Shown here: in pieces, positions 45,855 to 55,571 of the stretch
How the letters are laid out: every line of letters begins with the position of its first letter
Position numbering within the stretch: position 1 is the first letter of the stretch
Assembly: GCA_025060325.1 (NCBI GenBank)
Contig: JANXBW010000015.1
Span: 1-64,000 of the forward strand
Length of the DNA stretch: 64,000 bases
Direction: 5' to 3'
Source of the DNA: Thermoguttaceae bacterium
GTDB taxonomy: Bacteria > Planctomycetota > Planctomycetia > Pirellulales > Thermoguttaceae
Made by a program: the position numbers and the translations under genes
The notes under the pieces: model-generated
The model's database searches: none
Told to the model about the DNA's origin: nothing
Seen by the model: only the letters and a program-made list of their open reading frames with translations

Positions 45855-47600
45855 ATGAATCGGGTGGCTAGGCGCTTATGCCGTCGGTTCTGTCTTGTCC
45901 GACCGTGGATGCGCAAATTTCTTGGAATAATTCATCCCTTTAGTAGCCTTGCGATTGCAGCCGTGTGCCTTCTAGGTCCGGCGGTTGCCGCGGGGCAGAT
46001 GGCTACCACACAAGACCCTTCGGCCCAGCCGGGTGCCAACACCTCTCCGCAGCCCTCGCCTTCCTCCGCTCCCGAGGCCTCGCCGGCGGAGGAGGCCCCA
46101 TCCGAAGAAGCCGCGGGCCAACTTCGCGAAAAAATCCACAAACTTATCGAGCAATTGGGGGCCGAGGACTACCATCTCCGCGAGGCCGCCGAAAAGGAGC
46201 TCATCCGGCTTGGTCCGGCCGCTTACGAGCCGCTTCTAGAAGCTCTTAATCATCCCGACCCAGAGGTAGTGGCAAGGGCGAGGTACGTCCTTCGGGTGAT
46301 TCCCTCGCAGCTTGGGTGGGGAGAGGAATCGGGGGACATTCGGGAGCTTTTGAGTTTTTATGAAACCGGGGCACCGGAAGTGCGCCGGACCGTGCTTCGG
46401 CTGCTTGCAAATCTTGGGCGGGGCCGAGGCTGGCCGGCCCTGGCTCGGCTCATTCGCTTCGAGCGGGAACCGTTGTGGGCCAAGCGGGCCGCCATCGAGT
46501 TGTTGGCAGCCCAGCCCCTTCTCCCCGAAACTCGTGAACGGTACGCGGCGGTGCTCCGCCGGCATCTAGGGGATTCTTCTCGGCCGCCTCTTTCGTGGAT
46601 CACCGTGTATGTGCAAATCCCTACTCGGCCGGACGATGCACTCCCCCAGTGGCGCAAATTGGTCGCTGAGGAACAAGCGCTCCTTGCTGCCCAACCTGAG
46701 CGCACCAGTGCCGCCATTGTAGCCGCCCTGTGGACGCTTCAGGCGCTGGCGGAAAGTGAGCTAGGTCAAACGGAGGCTGCCAAGGCAAGCTTCGCCCGAG
46801 TTCAGGAGCTTCTTGTCCCGGAAGTGCCGGAACAACTGGAGGCCATGGTCGATTTAGCTCTCTTGCTTCAGCGCCGGGGGAAAGTGGAATGGGCCGAGGC
46901 CGAGCTTCGTCGAGCCGTGGCCGGGGCCGATCCTCGGCGCAGTCTCCGTGCCCGCCAAGCCTTGGCCGAGCTACTCTACGATCAGGGTCACCCGCTGGCT
47001 GCCGCTCAAGCGCTTGAGCCATTCTTGAAGCTAGTCCAAGAGCGGGCAGTCCCGATGCTTGACCTGGGCAGCGTCTCCGTGGGCGAAGTCCGATCGCGGA
47101 TGCACTATTTCTTCGCCTGTCACTTTTTGGCACAGGGCAACCTGGCGGAACACCGCCGTTACCTCCAGCTTGCCATTCGCGATGACCCTCGCAATATTGA
47201 CGCTCTCATCGCCGCCTGGCAACTGGCAGATGCACCGGCCGATTTTCGCGAAGAAATACGACATCTCATCCTCCGAGCCCGAAGCCAACTGGAACGGCTC
47301 TTGGCTGAGAGTACCGATCCGGAGGAACAGGCAAGCTTTCTCAACCAGCTGGCCTGGCTTGTTGGCAACACCAAGGGCAATTTAGATCAAGCCCTAAATT
47401 GGGCGAAGCGGGCAGTAGAGCTCCATCCGGAAAATGGTGCCTACTGGGACACCCTTGCCCATGTTTACTATCATCGGGGAGAATGGGAAAAGGCAATCGA
47501 AGCGCAGACCCGTGCCGTGGCGCTTGAACCCGGGTCGGCTTTCCTGGCAAGGCAGCTTGAGCTATTTCAGCAGACATTGAAAGAAAAAAAGCCCCGCTAG
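45855..47600 (+). CDS. exported HEAT- and TPR-repeat protein
   Basis: A 581-residue protein with an Arg-rich N-terminus and a signal segment (about 25-48, IIHPFSSLAIAAVCLLGP, cleavage near VAAGQ). A Pro/Ser/Ala linker follows (about 50-85). HEAT-like repeats (DYHLREAAEKELIRLGPAAY, then HPDPEVVARARYVLRVI, then APEVRRTVLRLLANLG) cover about 90-230. TPR-like helices fill the rest, the last two being canonical (LDQALNWAKRAVELHPENGA; WEKAIEAQTRAVALEPGS). Such alpha-solenoids are protein-binding scaffolds; the partner is unknown. ATG 45855 with GAGGG upstream is preferred to a GTG five codons earlier. It is followed 95 nt later by a hydrolase gene. Confidence 0.8.
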   Translation: MNRVARRLCRRFCLVRPWMRKFLGIIHPFSSLAIAAVCLLGPAVAAGQMATTQDPSAQPGANTSPQPSPSSAPEASPAEEAPSEEAAGQLREKIHKLIEQLGAEDYHLREAAEKELIRLGPAAYEPLLEALNHPDPEVVARARYVLRVIPSQLGWGEESGDIRELLSFYETGAPEVRRTVLRLLANLGRGRGWPALARLIRFEREPLWAKRAAIELLAAQPLLPETRERYAAVLRRHLGDSSRPPLSWITVYVQIPTRPDDALPQWRKLVAEEQALLAAQPERTSAAIVAALWTLQALAESELGQTEAAKASFARVQELLVPEVPEQLEAMVDLALLLQRRGKVEWAEAELRRAVAGADPRRSLRARQALAELLYDQGHPLAAAQALEPFLKLVQERAVPMLDLGSVSVGEVRSRMHYFFACHFLAQGNLAEHRRYLQLAIRDDPRNIDALIAAWQLADAPADFREEIRHLILRARSQLERLLAESTDPEEQASFLNQLAWLVGNTKGNLDQALNWAKRAVELHPENGAYWDTLAHVYYHRGEWEKAIEAQTRAVALEPGSAFLARQLELFQQTLKEKKPR

Positions 47601-47695
47601 CAGGCTCAATGGAAAAGCTGCCGGGCCACGGGCAGATAACACTTTCCATAAAGGCCGGCCATCTTCGGAGAAACTCTTACGGGAGACCAGTCACA

Positions 47696-48523
47696 ATGAC
47701 TTGCTGGCAGCTAAAGCGCACGCAGGTTGGCCAATACCAAATAGCCTATGTTGATGAAGGAACAGGCCTGCCGGTGCTTTTCGTCCACGGCTTTCCCCTT
47801 GATCATTCGATGTGGCAAAACCAGATTCGGGCCTTGGCCGACAAATGCCGGGTACTGGCGCCGGATCTTCCCGGATTTGGAGCAAGTTCGCCCATTACAG
47901 CAGAAGTCATGCGGATGGAAGATTTTGCCGATACCTTGGCCGGATTTCTCGACGCCGTCGGCGTTAACGAACCGATTGTTTACTGTGGCTTGTCCATGGG
48001 TGGGTATATCGCCTGGCAATTCTGGCGCCGGTACCCATCGCGTTTGCGGGCACTTATCCTTTGTGACACCCGGGCCGGCGCCGATCCCCCCGAAGTGGCC
48101 GATCAGCGGCGTGTCAACGCCAATCGAGTGCTAAATGAAGGCCCAGACTTTTTTGTGGACATGATGATTCCGCGACTCTTTGCGCCGGCGCAAGTCGCGC
48201 AAAACTCGCCCCTGGTTCAAGAGATGCGCGAGGTGATGCGGAAAACTCCGCGGCAAAGTATTGCCGCCGCCCTTCGCGGAATGGCCGAAAGACCCGATGC
48301 CCGTCCCTGGCTTGGGGAAATTGCCCTTCCCACCCTTGTCCTTGTTGGTCAAGAAGACGCTTTGTCGACACCGGCGGAGATGGAGACAATTGCCGCAGCC
48401 ATCCGGGGCAGTCAATTTACTCTTATCCCAGGCGCCGGGCACCTTGCCCCACTTGAAAATCCCCAGGCAGTCAACGCTGCCTTAGGGCAATTCTTGGAAA
48501 CTCTGGCCGGAGCCGGCTGCTAA
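47696..48523 (+). CDS. alpha/beta-fold hydrolase
   Basis: A 275-residue serine hydrolase of the alpha/beta family. The oxyanion-hole motif is VHGFPLDHSMW (30-40), the nucleophile S100 is in CGLSMGGYIA, the acid D221 is in VGQEDALS and the base H249 is in PGAGHLAPLENP. This arrangement fits 3-oxoadipate enol-lactonase-, esterase- or haloperoxidase-like enzymes; no substrate can be chosen. No signal peptide. The ATG at 47696 has GGGAG upstream; a longer frame from 47609 lacks homology. It follows the HEAT/TPR gene by 95 nt, and its stop is at once followed by a hairpin. Confidence 0.87.
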   Translation: MTCWQLKRTQVGQYQIAYVDEGTGLPVLFVHGFPLDHSMWQNQIRALADKCRVLAPDLPGFGASSPITAEVMRMEDFADTLAGFLDAVGVNEPIVYCGLSMGGYIAWQFWRRYPSRLRALILCDTRAGADPPEVADQRRVNANRVLNEGPDFFVDMMIPRLFAPAQVAQNSPLVQEMREVMRKTPRQSIAAALRGMAERPDARPWLGEIALPTLVLVGQEDALSTPAEMETIAAAIRGSQFTLIPGAGHLAPLENPQAVNAALGQFLETLAGAGC

Positions 48524-48525
48524 TC

Positions 48526-48553
48526 GCGTGGCCAAATCTTCACCGGGCCACGC
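48526..48553. terminator. hairpin in a convergent gap
   Basis: A perfect 8-bp stem (GCGTGGCC 48526-48533, GGCCACGC 48546-48553) begins 3 nt after the hydrolase stop. It has no T tract on either strand, so it may stabilise RNA ends rather than terminate. Confidence 0.4.
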
Positions 48554-48649
48554 AGCCAGAGGATACCTTGCCTTCCGGAAAACCGCCGCCGGAGCGGGTG
48601 CTTGCGGTATTACCCATTTGCCGAGCCGATTGGGGACCGGCTAAGTTCG

Positions 48650-50059
48650 CTATATTTCCACCCATTTGCCGGGTTCCGGCACGGGGTATTGGCCGGTCTC
48701 ACTAGGCAACACCGGTGGTGGTGTATCTTCGTTCATTTGATCAATGCTGGCACACCACTGGAAGTTTGACTGGAGGGCCTCCTGCCAAGTGATGATTCGC
48801 CCCATATGGACGGCAGCCCGACCCATGATGGTGGCCAAGTTGGCATAGGCGGCCCGCTCCATCTCGTTGTACGGCAGATCCTTTTCAATGGCCTCAAGCA
48901 AATCGGCCCACTCCGCCTGCCAAGGCGTAAGCTTCTCTTCCGGTGCCTCCCATAGAATGTTGTCTTTATCGATCCGCTGGTCTTTGTAGATGCGAACCGT
49001 GCCGGCGTGAATTCGTCCGGAAAATTGGGCGGCCCGCTTTGTCCCGTGGACAAATGTAGCGAACTCTGTGTGGCAATTGGGCAAATAGCGCACCACGTCA
49101 AAGCCCTTGCCCCCGGAGGGGAAAGTCCACTCGACGCAGTAAGAATCGAGATTTTGGCTGGGGTCCGTATTGCCGACCGATCGTCCACCTACGCCGTGGG
49201 CATCAATCGGCCACTGGTCAAAGAGCCAGCAAATTTCGTCGATTTGGTGGATGTCCATTTCCGCAAAGAGTCCTCCGGAAACCCAGTAAAAGCGGAAGAA
49301 GTTCCGGATCTGCCAGAAAAGCTCTTTCTCCTGCGGCGGTTTGGGCCCCATCGCGCCGACGTATTCCATCCGATAAGCGCGAACCATGAGGATATCGCCA
49401 AGCTCCCCCTCGCGAATCCGCCGAATAAGCTCGTGCCGATTGACCGAGTGTCGACACTGGAGGCCAGCCGCCACTTTTAAGTTTTTTTCCGAGGCGATCT
49501 TGGCCGCCGCCAGCAGACGGCGAATGCCCGGGGGATCGGTGGCAAAAGACTTTTCCAGAAAAGCGTTTACACCCTTGGCTACCGCGTACTCAAGCTGCAT
49601 CGGCCGAAAGGCCGCATAGCCGGTCAGCATGGCGATATCCCCCGGCCGAAGGCAATCAATCGCATGTTTATACGAGTCAAATCCCACAAACTGTCGCTCC
49701 GGCGGGCAGTTAACTTGCTTAGGGAAAAGTTTACTCAAATTGGCATGGGAAGCTTGGAGGCGATCGGAAAAGATGTCGGCCATGGCATAAAGCTCGATAG
49801 GCCGGGTGGCCACACTAAAGGCATCGCGAACTGCGCCACTCCCCCGGCCGCCGCAACCAATGAGTGCTAGCCTAATGGTGTTTTCTTCACCGGCATGAAC
49901 CGCCGGCAAGACCCCCGCTGCCAAGCTGACCCCTAGGGTCATCTTGCCCCCGGTGGCCAGGAAATCTCGCCGGTCAGTGGCTGGCTGATTCGCATCCCGT
50001 GCCCGCCTATGTTGGCCCTCCTGCCACGAGCGGTTTGAGAATCGCTGTCCGCGGCTCAT
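48650..50059 (-). CDS. Tat-exported Gfo/Idh/MocA family oxidoreductase
   Basis: A 469-residue protein with a twin-arginine signal (R30-R31 in DRRDFLATGG, then a hydrophobic stretch ending AVHAGEEN). The Rossmann domain begins IRLALIGCGGRGSGAV. Further on, FLEKSFATDPPGIRRLLAAA and GLQCRHSVNRHELIRR match the dehydrogenase family; the lysine of the EKP-type motif is seen as EKS. These exported enzymes carry bound NAD(P) and act on sugars or inositols; the substrate is unknown. A longer frame starts at 50245, but the ATG at 50059 has GGAGA 8 nt upstream. Such RRDFL-led proteins are abundant in planctomycetes. Confidence 0.9.
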   Translation of the reverse strand: MSRGQRFSNRSWQEGQHRRARDANQPATDRRDFLATGGKMTLGVSLAAGVLPAVHAGEENTIRLALIGCGGRGSGAVRDAFSVATRPIELYAMADIFSDRLQASHANLSKLFPKQVNCPPERQFVGFDSYKHAIDCLRPGDIAMLTGYAAFRPMQLEYAVAKGVNAFLEKSFATDPPGIRRLLAAAKIASEKNLKVAAGLQCRHSVNRHELIRRIREGELGDILMVRAYRMEYVGAMGPKPPQEKELFWQIRNFFRFYWVSGGLFAEMDIHQIDEICWLFDQWPIDAHGVGGRSVGNTDPSQNLDSYCVEWTFPSGGKGFDVVRYLPNCHTEFATFVHGTKRAAQFSGRIHAGTVRIYKDQRIDKDNILWEAPEEKLTPWQAEWADLLEAIEKDLPYNEMERAAYANLATIMGRAAVHMGRIITWQEALQSNFQWCASIDQMNEDTPPPVLPSETGQYPVPEPGKWVEI

Positions 50060-50343
50060 AAGGCAGTCTCCGATAGATAAACGATGGTTCACGGATCCGT
50101 TGACAAAATACGTTGATGCCAACCACTCTTTCAAGACCACTGCATTAGGAGGCATTCTACTTTGGCGCAAAAGCCGCTTCCACCACCTCAAGCGCCACCC
50201 CGCCATCTGGGGCCAAAGGGTTTCCGGGAACTGCCGCACGGGCATTTTCCCCCAAGAGCGATCCCCAAAACTTAATCGCTAAACTTCCAAGGGTATAAGC
50301 CGCGAGAGTGCAAAACGACAGGGGCGCTTCCGCTTGTGGCCGC

Positions 50344-51762
50344 CTAAACGTTCGTCAACTCGTCACTTGTGCCGCCGCGGATCATGCTGTCCAGCACTCG
50401 GGCAAGAAGCTCCTTATACTCCAGGTTCTGCGTGTACACCCGACAAATGCGATAGCTGAGGGGAATGTGCCGGAAAAGATCCCGATCTTCCAGCGGGCGA
50501 ACTTCCCCCGTGGCCGCGTCAAAAAGGAAATTCTGCCCGGCCGTCGGAGCAAAAGAACCAGGCCGATATACGTGCCGCGCCGGATCAAACCGCAGTGGCA
50601 AATCGCGCAAGTCTCGGGGCAACCGTCGGCGAAAGGCCTCCTCGAAAAGCTTTTCGTCACTAAACACGCTTGCCTCCTCGGAGTGACCGGCCCCGAAAAC
50701 GATTGTCCGTTCACAGGCCAGTTTCCACGGTACTTCCCGCCGGAGGAAGCCCTGCCATTTCTCCCCCAACTGCCGCAACCGGCTATCGCTTGGATGCCTG
50801 GCCCAGCGGGAAACGTCCGTAAACAAAGCCCAATCTGTAAACTGCCGATATTCTTCCAAATGATCAAGCGGATTACCCGGGAAAAGGTACGGCTTGCTTT
50901 CCAAGAACAAATCTCTTAGCGTCAAATCGATTGCTCGCACGGTGCGATGGTAATACACGGAATGAAAAAGCTCCGCTCGCACCGCCACAAATCGCACTAA
51001 CGCGGAAAGTCCCCGCTCGTGGATCGTCAGGCCTTTTTCGGAAAAGACGGTGTACTGAAGCAACCGCTCTAGGTCGAAAGCCCGGATGTTGTACCCGGTC
51101 ATATATGCGTCGCGGAGCACAAAGTCCATGTTGTCCAGGGTGTAAATGCCACAAAAGAGGCTTCGTAAGAAGATAAGCCAGCGGGGTTGCTCCGGCTGTT
51201 CCGCCGCCTTGGGACGCACAATGAGGAAGGCGACCTGCTCCGGATCCAGAATTTCATCCGGCTCGAGGGCACTAAAGGGATTCCGGCGAATGCGGCGGAT
51301 AAGGGGGGCGAATTCGCGGCGAATAATTTCCGCCCCCAAAGTCTCATGTGTCAGCCCATAATCCCGAAGAAGATATTGATCCAAAAAGTGGCCAAAGGGA
51401 CCATGTCCCACATCGTGAAGCAAGGCGGCAATCCGCAACAGCGATTCCACGTAACCGCGACTCGGGCAGTCCGGACAGACGGCCTTCAGGCTGGGATATA
51501 ACTGGGCAGCCGCCCGGCTGGCCAGATGCATCGCCCCAAGCACGTGCTGGAAACGCGTATGCTGCGCCGCCGGGAAGACCCACCAGGCACACTGCAGCTG
51601 GTGAATCTGCCGCAGCCTTTGAACCCAGGGATGGTCGATCAGCTGTCGCTCAGCCACCTCCTTTGCCGGATCTTCCGCTGCAGCGGTAAAGGCAATGTAC
51701 CCGTGGATGGGATCATGGCTAAGTGTTTTGTCGCCAAACAGGCCTCGCAGATCCATGCTCAT
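50344..51762 (-). CDS. HD-domain phosphohydrolase (dNTPase/SAMHD1-like)
   Basis: A 472-residue HD-superfamily protein. The opening DPIHGYIAFT and LRQIHQLQCAWWVFPAAQHT match the YdhJ/SAMHD1-like branch. Metal ligands are H73 (TRFQHVLGAMH), H116-D117 (ALLHDVGHGPFGH) and a late Asp in YTLDNMDFVLRD. Members hydrolyse dNTPs or related nucleotides; the exact substrate is not known. A C-terminal helical extension has a Pro/Gly-rich part. Cytosolic. It is divergent from tsaD, about 200 nt away, with no other nucleotide gene nearby. Confidence 0.88.
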   Translation of the reverse strand: MSMDLRGLFGDKTLSHDPIHGYIAFTAAAEDPAKEVAERQLIDHPWVQRLRQIHQLQCAWWVFPAAQHTRFQHVLGAMHLASRAAAQLYPSLKAVCPDCPSRGYVESLLRIAALLHDVGHGPFGHFLDQYLLRDYGLTHETLGAEIIRREFAPLIRRIRRNPFSALEPDEILDPEQVAFLIVRPKAAEQPEQPRWLIFLRSLFCGIYTLDNMDFVLRDAYMTGYNIRAFDLERLLQYTVFSEKGLTIHERGLSALVRFVAVRAELFHSVYYHRTVRAIDLTLRDLFLESKPYLFPGNPLDHLEEYRQFTDWALFTDVSRWARHPSDSRLRQLGEKWQGFLRREVPWKLACERTIVFGAGHSEEASVFSDEKLFEEAFRRRLPRDLRDLPLRFDPARHVYRPGSFAPTAGQNFLFDAATGEVRPLEDRDLFRHIPLSYRICRVYTQNLEYKELLARVLDSMIRGGTSDELTNV

Positions 51763-51969
51763 GAAGGATCATCCGCATGACAATTTCCTGAACGGGTAGC
51801 CGCAAGCCCGGCCCTGGCGTCAGCGCCGCACTTGTGGGCAGTTGCTTATCTTGCCAGTCCATCTATCATTAGATCGATAACACCGGGCAGAGAAAAGCAC
51901 GCAGTGTGGCAAATCGTGAGCTGATTATGGTCCGTCTGACTTGGTGTAAACAGCATAGGTAACCAAGGC

Positions 51970-53067
51970 ATGCAGACAGCGAGGGAAGAGGTCCAGGCCG
52001 ACAAGTCGCGGCGGTATTTGTTATGTCTAGAAACGACCTGCGACGAAACAGCTGCCGCAGTGATCTCCGACCGCTTGGAGGTCCTCGGGGCTGTCGTCGC
52101 CAGCCAAGATCGCCTTCATGAGCGCTTCGGCGGCATTGTGCCGGAGATCGCTTCGCGGGCACATCTGGAGCGGATCCTGCCGGCGATCGACACAGCACTC
52201 AAACAAGCAGGGATCGCAGCGACGGATCTTGCCGCAGTGGCGGTCGCTTATACGCCGGGGCTAGCCGGCTCGCTTATGGTGGGACTGATGGCGGCTAAGA
52301 CCATCGCGTTGGTCCTCGACGTCCCGCTTATTGGTGTGGATCATTTACATGCCCATGTTTACGCATGCCGCCTGGCCAGCGGGCAGGAAGTCTTTCCCTG
52401 TGTAGGACTGGTCGTAAGCGGCGGGCACACGAGCCTATACTGGTGTCCGAATCCGCTTGAATTTCAACTGATTGGTAGCACGATCGACGACGCAGCCGGG
52501 GAGGCATTCGACAAAGTGGCCTCCATGCTGGGGCTTGGTTACCCGGGTGGGCCGGCAGTTGAACGGGCCGCAGCTAGCGGGAATCCCAAGGCCTACAACT
52601 TTCCGCGGGCGTTCCTCGATGATCCCGATCGTCTTGACTTTAGCTTTAGCGGCATAAAGACGGCCGTCCGGTACACCATCTGCGGACCTGGGAAAGTTGA
52701 CTTCAGCAAGCTTAATCTTCCGCCACAGATGGTCGCGGATATTGCGGCAAGCTTTCAAGAAGCTGTTGTCGATTGCCTCGTCGGCAAAGCGTTTTTGGCC
52801 CTAGAGAAGCTTGGCGCCTCGACTTTGTGTGTGGGCGGTGGAGTGGCGGCAAACAAGCGATTCCGTCAACGCCTTGAGGAAGAAGCCTCCCGGAGAAATG
52901 TACGGCTTTATATTGCCCCGCTTAAGCTTTGTACAGACAATGCTGTAATGGGCGCCATTGCTTGGGAGCGTTACCACGCCGGGCTTTTCGAACCGCTTGA
53001 TCTGGACATCCAAGCCGGCCCCTTACGCCCGAAATCACTTACCGGTAGCGGCGCCTCCCGCTCTTAG
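51970..53067 (+). CDS. tsaD: tRNA N6-adenosine threonylcarbamoyltransferase TsaD
   Basis: A 365-residue ASKHA-fold protein that, with TsaB and TsaE, transfers threonylcarbamoyl to A37 of ANN-reading tRNAs. Signatures: ETTCDETAAAVI (21-32), metal ligands H125 and H129 in VDHLHAHVYA, VGLVVSGGHTSLY, IDDAAGEAFDKVA and LCVGGGVAANKRF. The first about 14 residues are extra. AAGG lies almost against the ATG, so initiation context is poor. TsaB, TsaC and TsaE are not in the window. MtaB, encoded about 18 kb away, would act on its product. Confidence 0.95.
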   Translation: MQTAREEVQADKSRRYLLCLETTCDETAAAVISDRLEVLGAVVASQDRLHERFGGIVPEIASRAHLERILPAIDTALKQAGIAATDLAAVAVAYTPGLAGSLMVGLMAAKTIALVLDVPLIGVDHLHAHVYACRLASGQEVFPCVGLVVSGGHTSLYWCPNPLEFQLIGSTIDDAAGEAFDKVASMLGLGYPGGPAVERAAASGNPKAYNFPRAFLDDPDRLDFSFSGIKTAVRYTICGPGKVDFSKLNLPPQMVADIAASFQEAVVDCLVGKAFLALEKLGASTLCVGGGVAANKRFRQRLEEEASRRNVRLYIAPLKLCTDNAVMGAIAWERYHAGLFEPLDLDIQAGPLRPKSLTGSGASRS

Positions 53068-54140
53068 ACGGTGTCCTTGCGCCGCTGGCCATTCGTGGTG
53101 GAAGCGACGGGATAATTTCCTTGCCACCGGCGCAATGATTTCCCCCGAACGAGACCTCTTGGCGTTCACACAAAAACACTAGCCTGATAAGAGAAGCCGC
53201 CCCCAAACAGATTGGATGACACTTCTCATTAGGTCTATTCCGTCCCGGCTCCGGAAAAGTTCGCGCATCCAGATCTTGGGAAGCCGTTCCGCTCCGATTC
53301 TCTAGACGGCTGGAGAGTGCCGCAGCCAAGCCCGCACGTCTTGCTCGCAGATACGCACAGGGAGTTCAATTTCAACAAAAACTAGCCGCCATCACTTGTC
53401 CCGTAACGGTGGCAACCTAAAGCCCCACTTCCCAGACAAGCGCGCCCGCAGCTGGGCACCGATTAACCCTTTCGGCGAAGGATTTCGTACGAAACCGAGG
53501 GCTCGGCCCGACGCGCCACGAGAGGCAAGCACTGAGCCGGCAGGTTCCGCGAATTGGTTGGAATCGGCCCGCGCTCAGTTCTGCCCCCAACTGGAGAAGC
53601 TATCGCCCTCGAAACAGGCCGAGCATCTTCCGGCACATTGGCTCCATAAATCCCTGTGATTATGCATGGTCAAGTTGCTTATAGTGCCGACCAGACCCGC
53701 CCTCGACTTGGCCACAGTTTTTAGTAAGCCATGGTGAACGTATCTTCCGGTCCGCGGGTTTCCTCTTGCGGTTGTCAGCACTGCCGCCTCAGGTTAAACT
53801 CCACCCAGGCGAATTGTTGGTCTACTATTCGGCGATCTTATATTCGAGTTACTCATGGGCTTTTGGTAGCTTGCGGAGGTAATGGAGGCAGGCTTGCGGC
53901 TTGCAGTTGCCAACAGGTCGCTGACCACTTGTCGTGCGGTTTGCGCGAAAGAGCTACGACTTTACCCGGGGGCGGGAATCAACTTGTCAGCAACTTGGCC
54001 GGCAAGGTGGTGGGGATAGAATAAAGCCGAGGGCCCAATTTTCGGTCCTTGGGCGAACTCCCAGCGAATGTTCCCAGGCACCTTTTCGAAGTGATGGCCC
54101 ACATGTTGACAACGTGAACTTGCGGAGACTTGTGCGACCT
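53068..54140. other. long gene-free stretch
   Basis: About 1.07 kb between tsaD and the MoxR gene. A -10-like TATATT at 53839 has only poor -35 matches. A 6-bp hairpin (GCCCAA...TTGGGC) near 54030 lacks a T tract. No gene with family signal. Confidence 0.45.
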
Positions 54141-55571
54141 ATGACTACCGGTGCGGCCACCGAATCACGTCCCACCACCTTGCGGGAACTCCGCGAAAGC
54201 GGTTGGGTATCCAAATCGGTTAAGCGGGAGATCTACGACAACTTCATGCTCGCTCTTTCCCGAGGCGAGGACCTTTTCCCCGGTATCATCGGTTACGACG
54301 ATACGGTCATCCCGGAGATCGCCATCGCCATCATCGCTGGCCACGATATGCTCTTCTTAGGGGAAAAGGGCCAAGCCAAAAGTCGACTGATGCGGCTGAT
54401 CGCCCGATTTCTCGACGAGGAGGTCCCATATCTCGATATTCCCGGCTGTCCTGTACACGAAGATCCTTACAAGCCCATCACCCGGATGGGGAAGGAATTT
54501 CTCGCCGGGCGACCTGAGGACGAAATCCCCATTCGCTGGTGGCATCGCTCCGAGCGCTATGCCGAGCGTCTGGCTCCCGGGACGAAGTTTGCCGATCTGA
54601 TTGGGGAAATTGACCCTGCCAAATTAGCTGCCGGTGTCAGCATGTCGGCCGAGGAGGCCCTTCACTTTGGACTCATCCCGCGAATGCACCGGGGCATTTT
54701 CGCCATCAATGAACTACCGGAATTGGACGAAGCAGTTCAGGTCGGCTTGTTTAATATCCTGGAAGAGCGGGACGTACAAATTCGCGGTTATCCCGTTCGC
54801 TTTGATATCGATGTGCTGATGCTTTTCTCGGCCAACCCGGCCACCTATAACCGAAGCGGCAAGGTCATCCCGCAGCTTAAGGACCGAATCGGTTCGGTCA
54901 TCCACACTCACTATCCCCGCGATCGTCAACTCGGGATCGAGATCATGCATCAAGAGGCGGGACTTGACCTCGGGGGTGACTACCCCGTGGTGGTTCCCTA
55001 CTTCATGAGCGAAATCATCGAGCAAATCAGCATCGTTGCCCGACGGTCCAAATATATCGATCAGGCCTCAGGCGTAAGCGCCCGATTAAGTATTGCCAAC
55101 TATCGGGTGATGGTAGCCAGCGCTCGACGGCGGGCAGCCATCCTCGGAGAAAAACCTGCCGTCCCGCGGATAAGCGACCTCGGGCATTTGTACTCCTCGG
55201 CACTGGGCAAGCTCGAGCTTGACTTGATGAGCAGCCACCAGATGTCCGAACGGCAGGTGCTGGAGGCCATCGTCGCGGAGGCGATCCGGGACGTGTTCCG
55301 GGAATACGTCAACAAGCACGGACTGGAAGAGATAGCGGAGATCTTCGGCCGGGGGGTCAAGATCGAAGTAGGCGACATGTTGCCTTCCGAGTATTACGCG
55401 GAACGGCTCAAGCGGGTGCCCCCGGTGTGGGAAAAGGCCTTTGAGGTCAACGCCTCATCACATCCGGCCATCCGTGCCTCTTGTGTGGAATTTGTCCTAG
55501 CGGGCCTTTATGCCGAAGAACGAATCTCCCGGACGCAGCGCCATGGGAGAATCATTTATGAAATTCCCTGA
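54141..55571 (+). CDS. MoxR/ChlI-like AAA+ ATPase
   Basis: A 476-residue AAA+ ATPase of the MoxR/magnesium-chelatase group. Walker A is GEKGQAKS (74-81). The Walker B position reads [13 protein letters not shown], where the usual Asp before Glu is Asn190; E191 is kept. Sensor 1 is in [13 protein letters not shown] (N232), and a pore-like loop [11 protein letters not shown] follows. A helical C-terminal domain covers about 330-476. MoxR ATPases work with VWA proteins to insert metals or remodel complexes. The next gene is a VWA protein overlapping by 14 nt, so the two are translationally coupled. ATG at 54141 is chosen because the upstream frame lacks homology; GGAGA lies about 12 nt upstream. 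Confidence 0.87.
   Translation: MTTGAATESRPTTLRELRESGWVSKSVKREIYDNFMLALSRGEDLFPGIIGYDDTVIPEIAIAIIAGHDMLFLGEKGQAKSRLMRLIARFLDEEVPYLDIPGCPVHEDPYKPITRMGKEFLAGRPEDEIPIRWWHRSERYAERLAPGTKFADLIGEIDPAKLAAGVSMSAEEALHFGLIPRMHRGIFAINELPELDEAVQVGLFNILEERDVQIRGYPVRFDIDVLMLFSANPATYNRSGKVIPQLKDRIGSVIHTHYPRDRQLGIEIMHQEAGLDLGGDYPVVVPYFMSEIIEQISIVARRSKYIDQASGVSARLSIANYRVMVASARRRAAILGEKPAVPRISDLGHLYSSALGKLELDLMSSHQMSERQVLEAIVAEAIRDVFREYVNKHGLEEIAEIFGRGVKIEVGDMLPSEYYAERLKRVPPVWEKAFEVNASSHPAIRASCVEFVLAGLYAEERISRTQRHGRIIYEIP

Noticed and set aside
53396-53659. An 87-codon plus-strand frame in the gap before the MoxR gene
   Set aside because: Arg/Pro/Ala-rich composition typical of chance frames in GC-rich DNA; no start context or homology.
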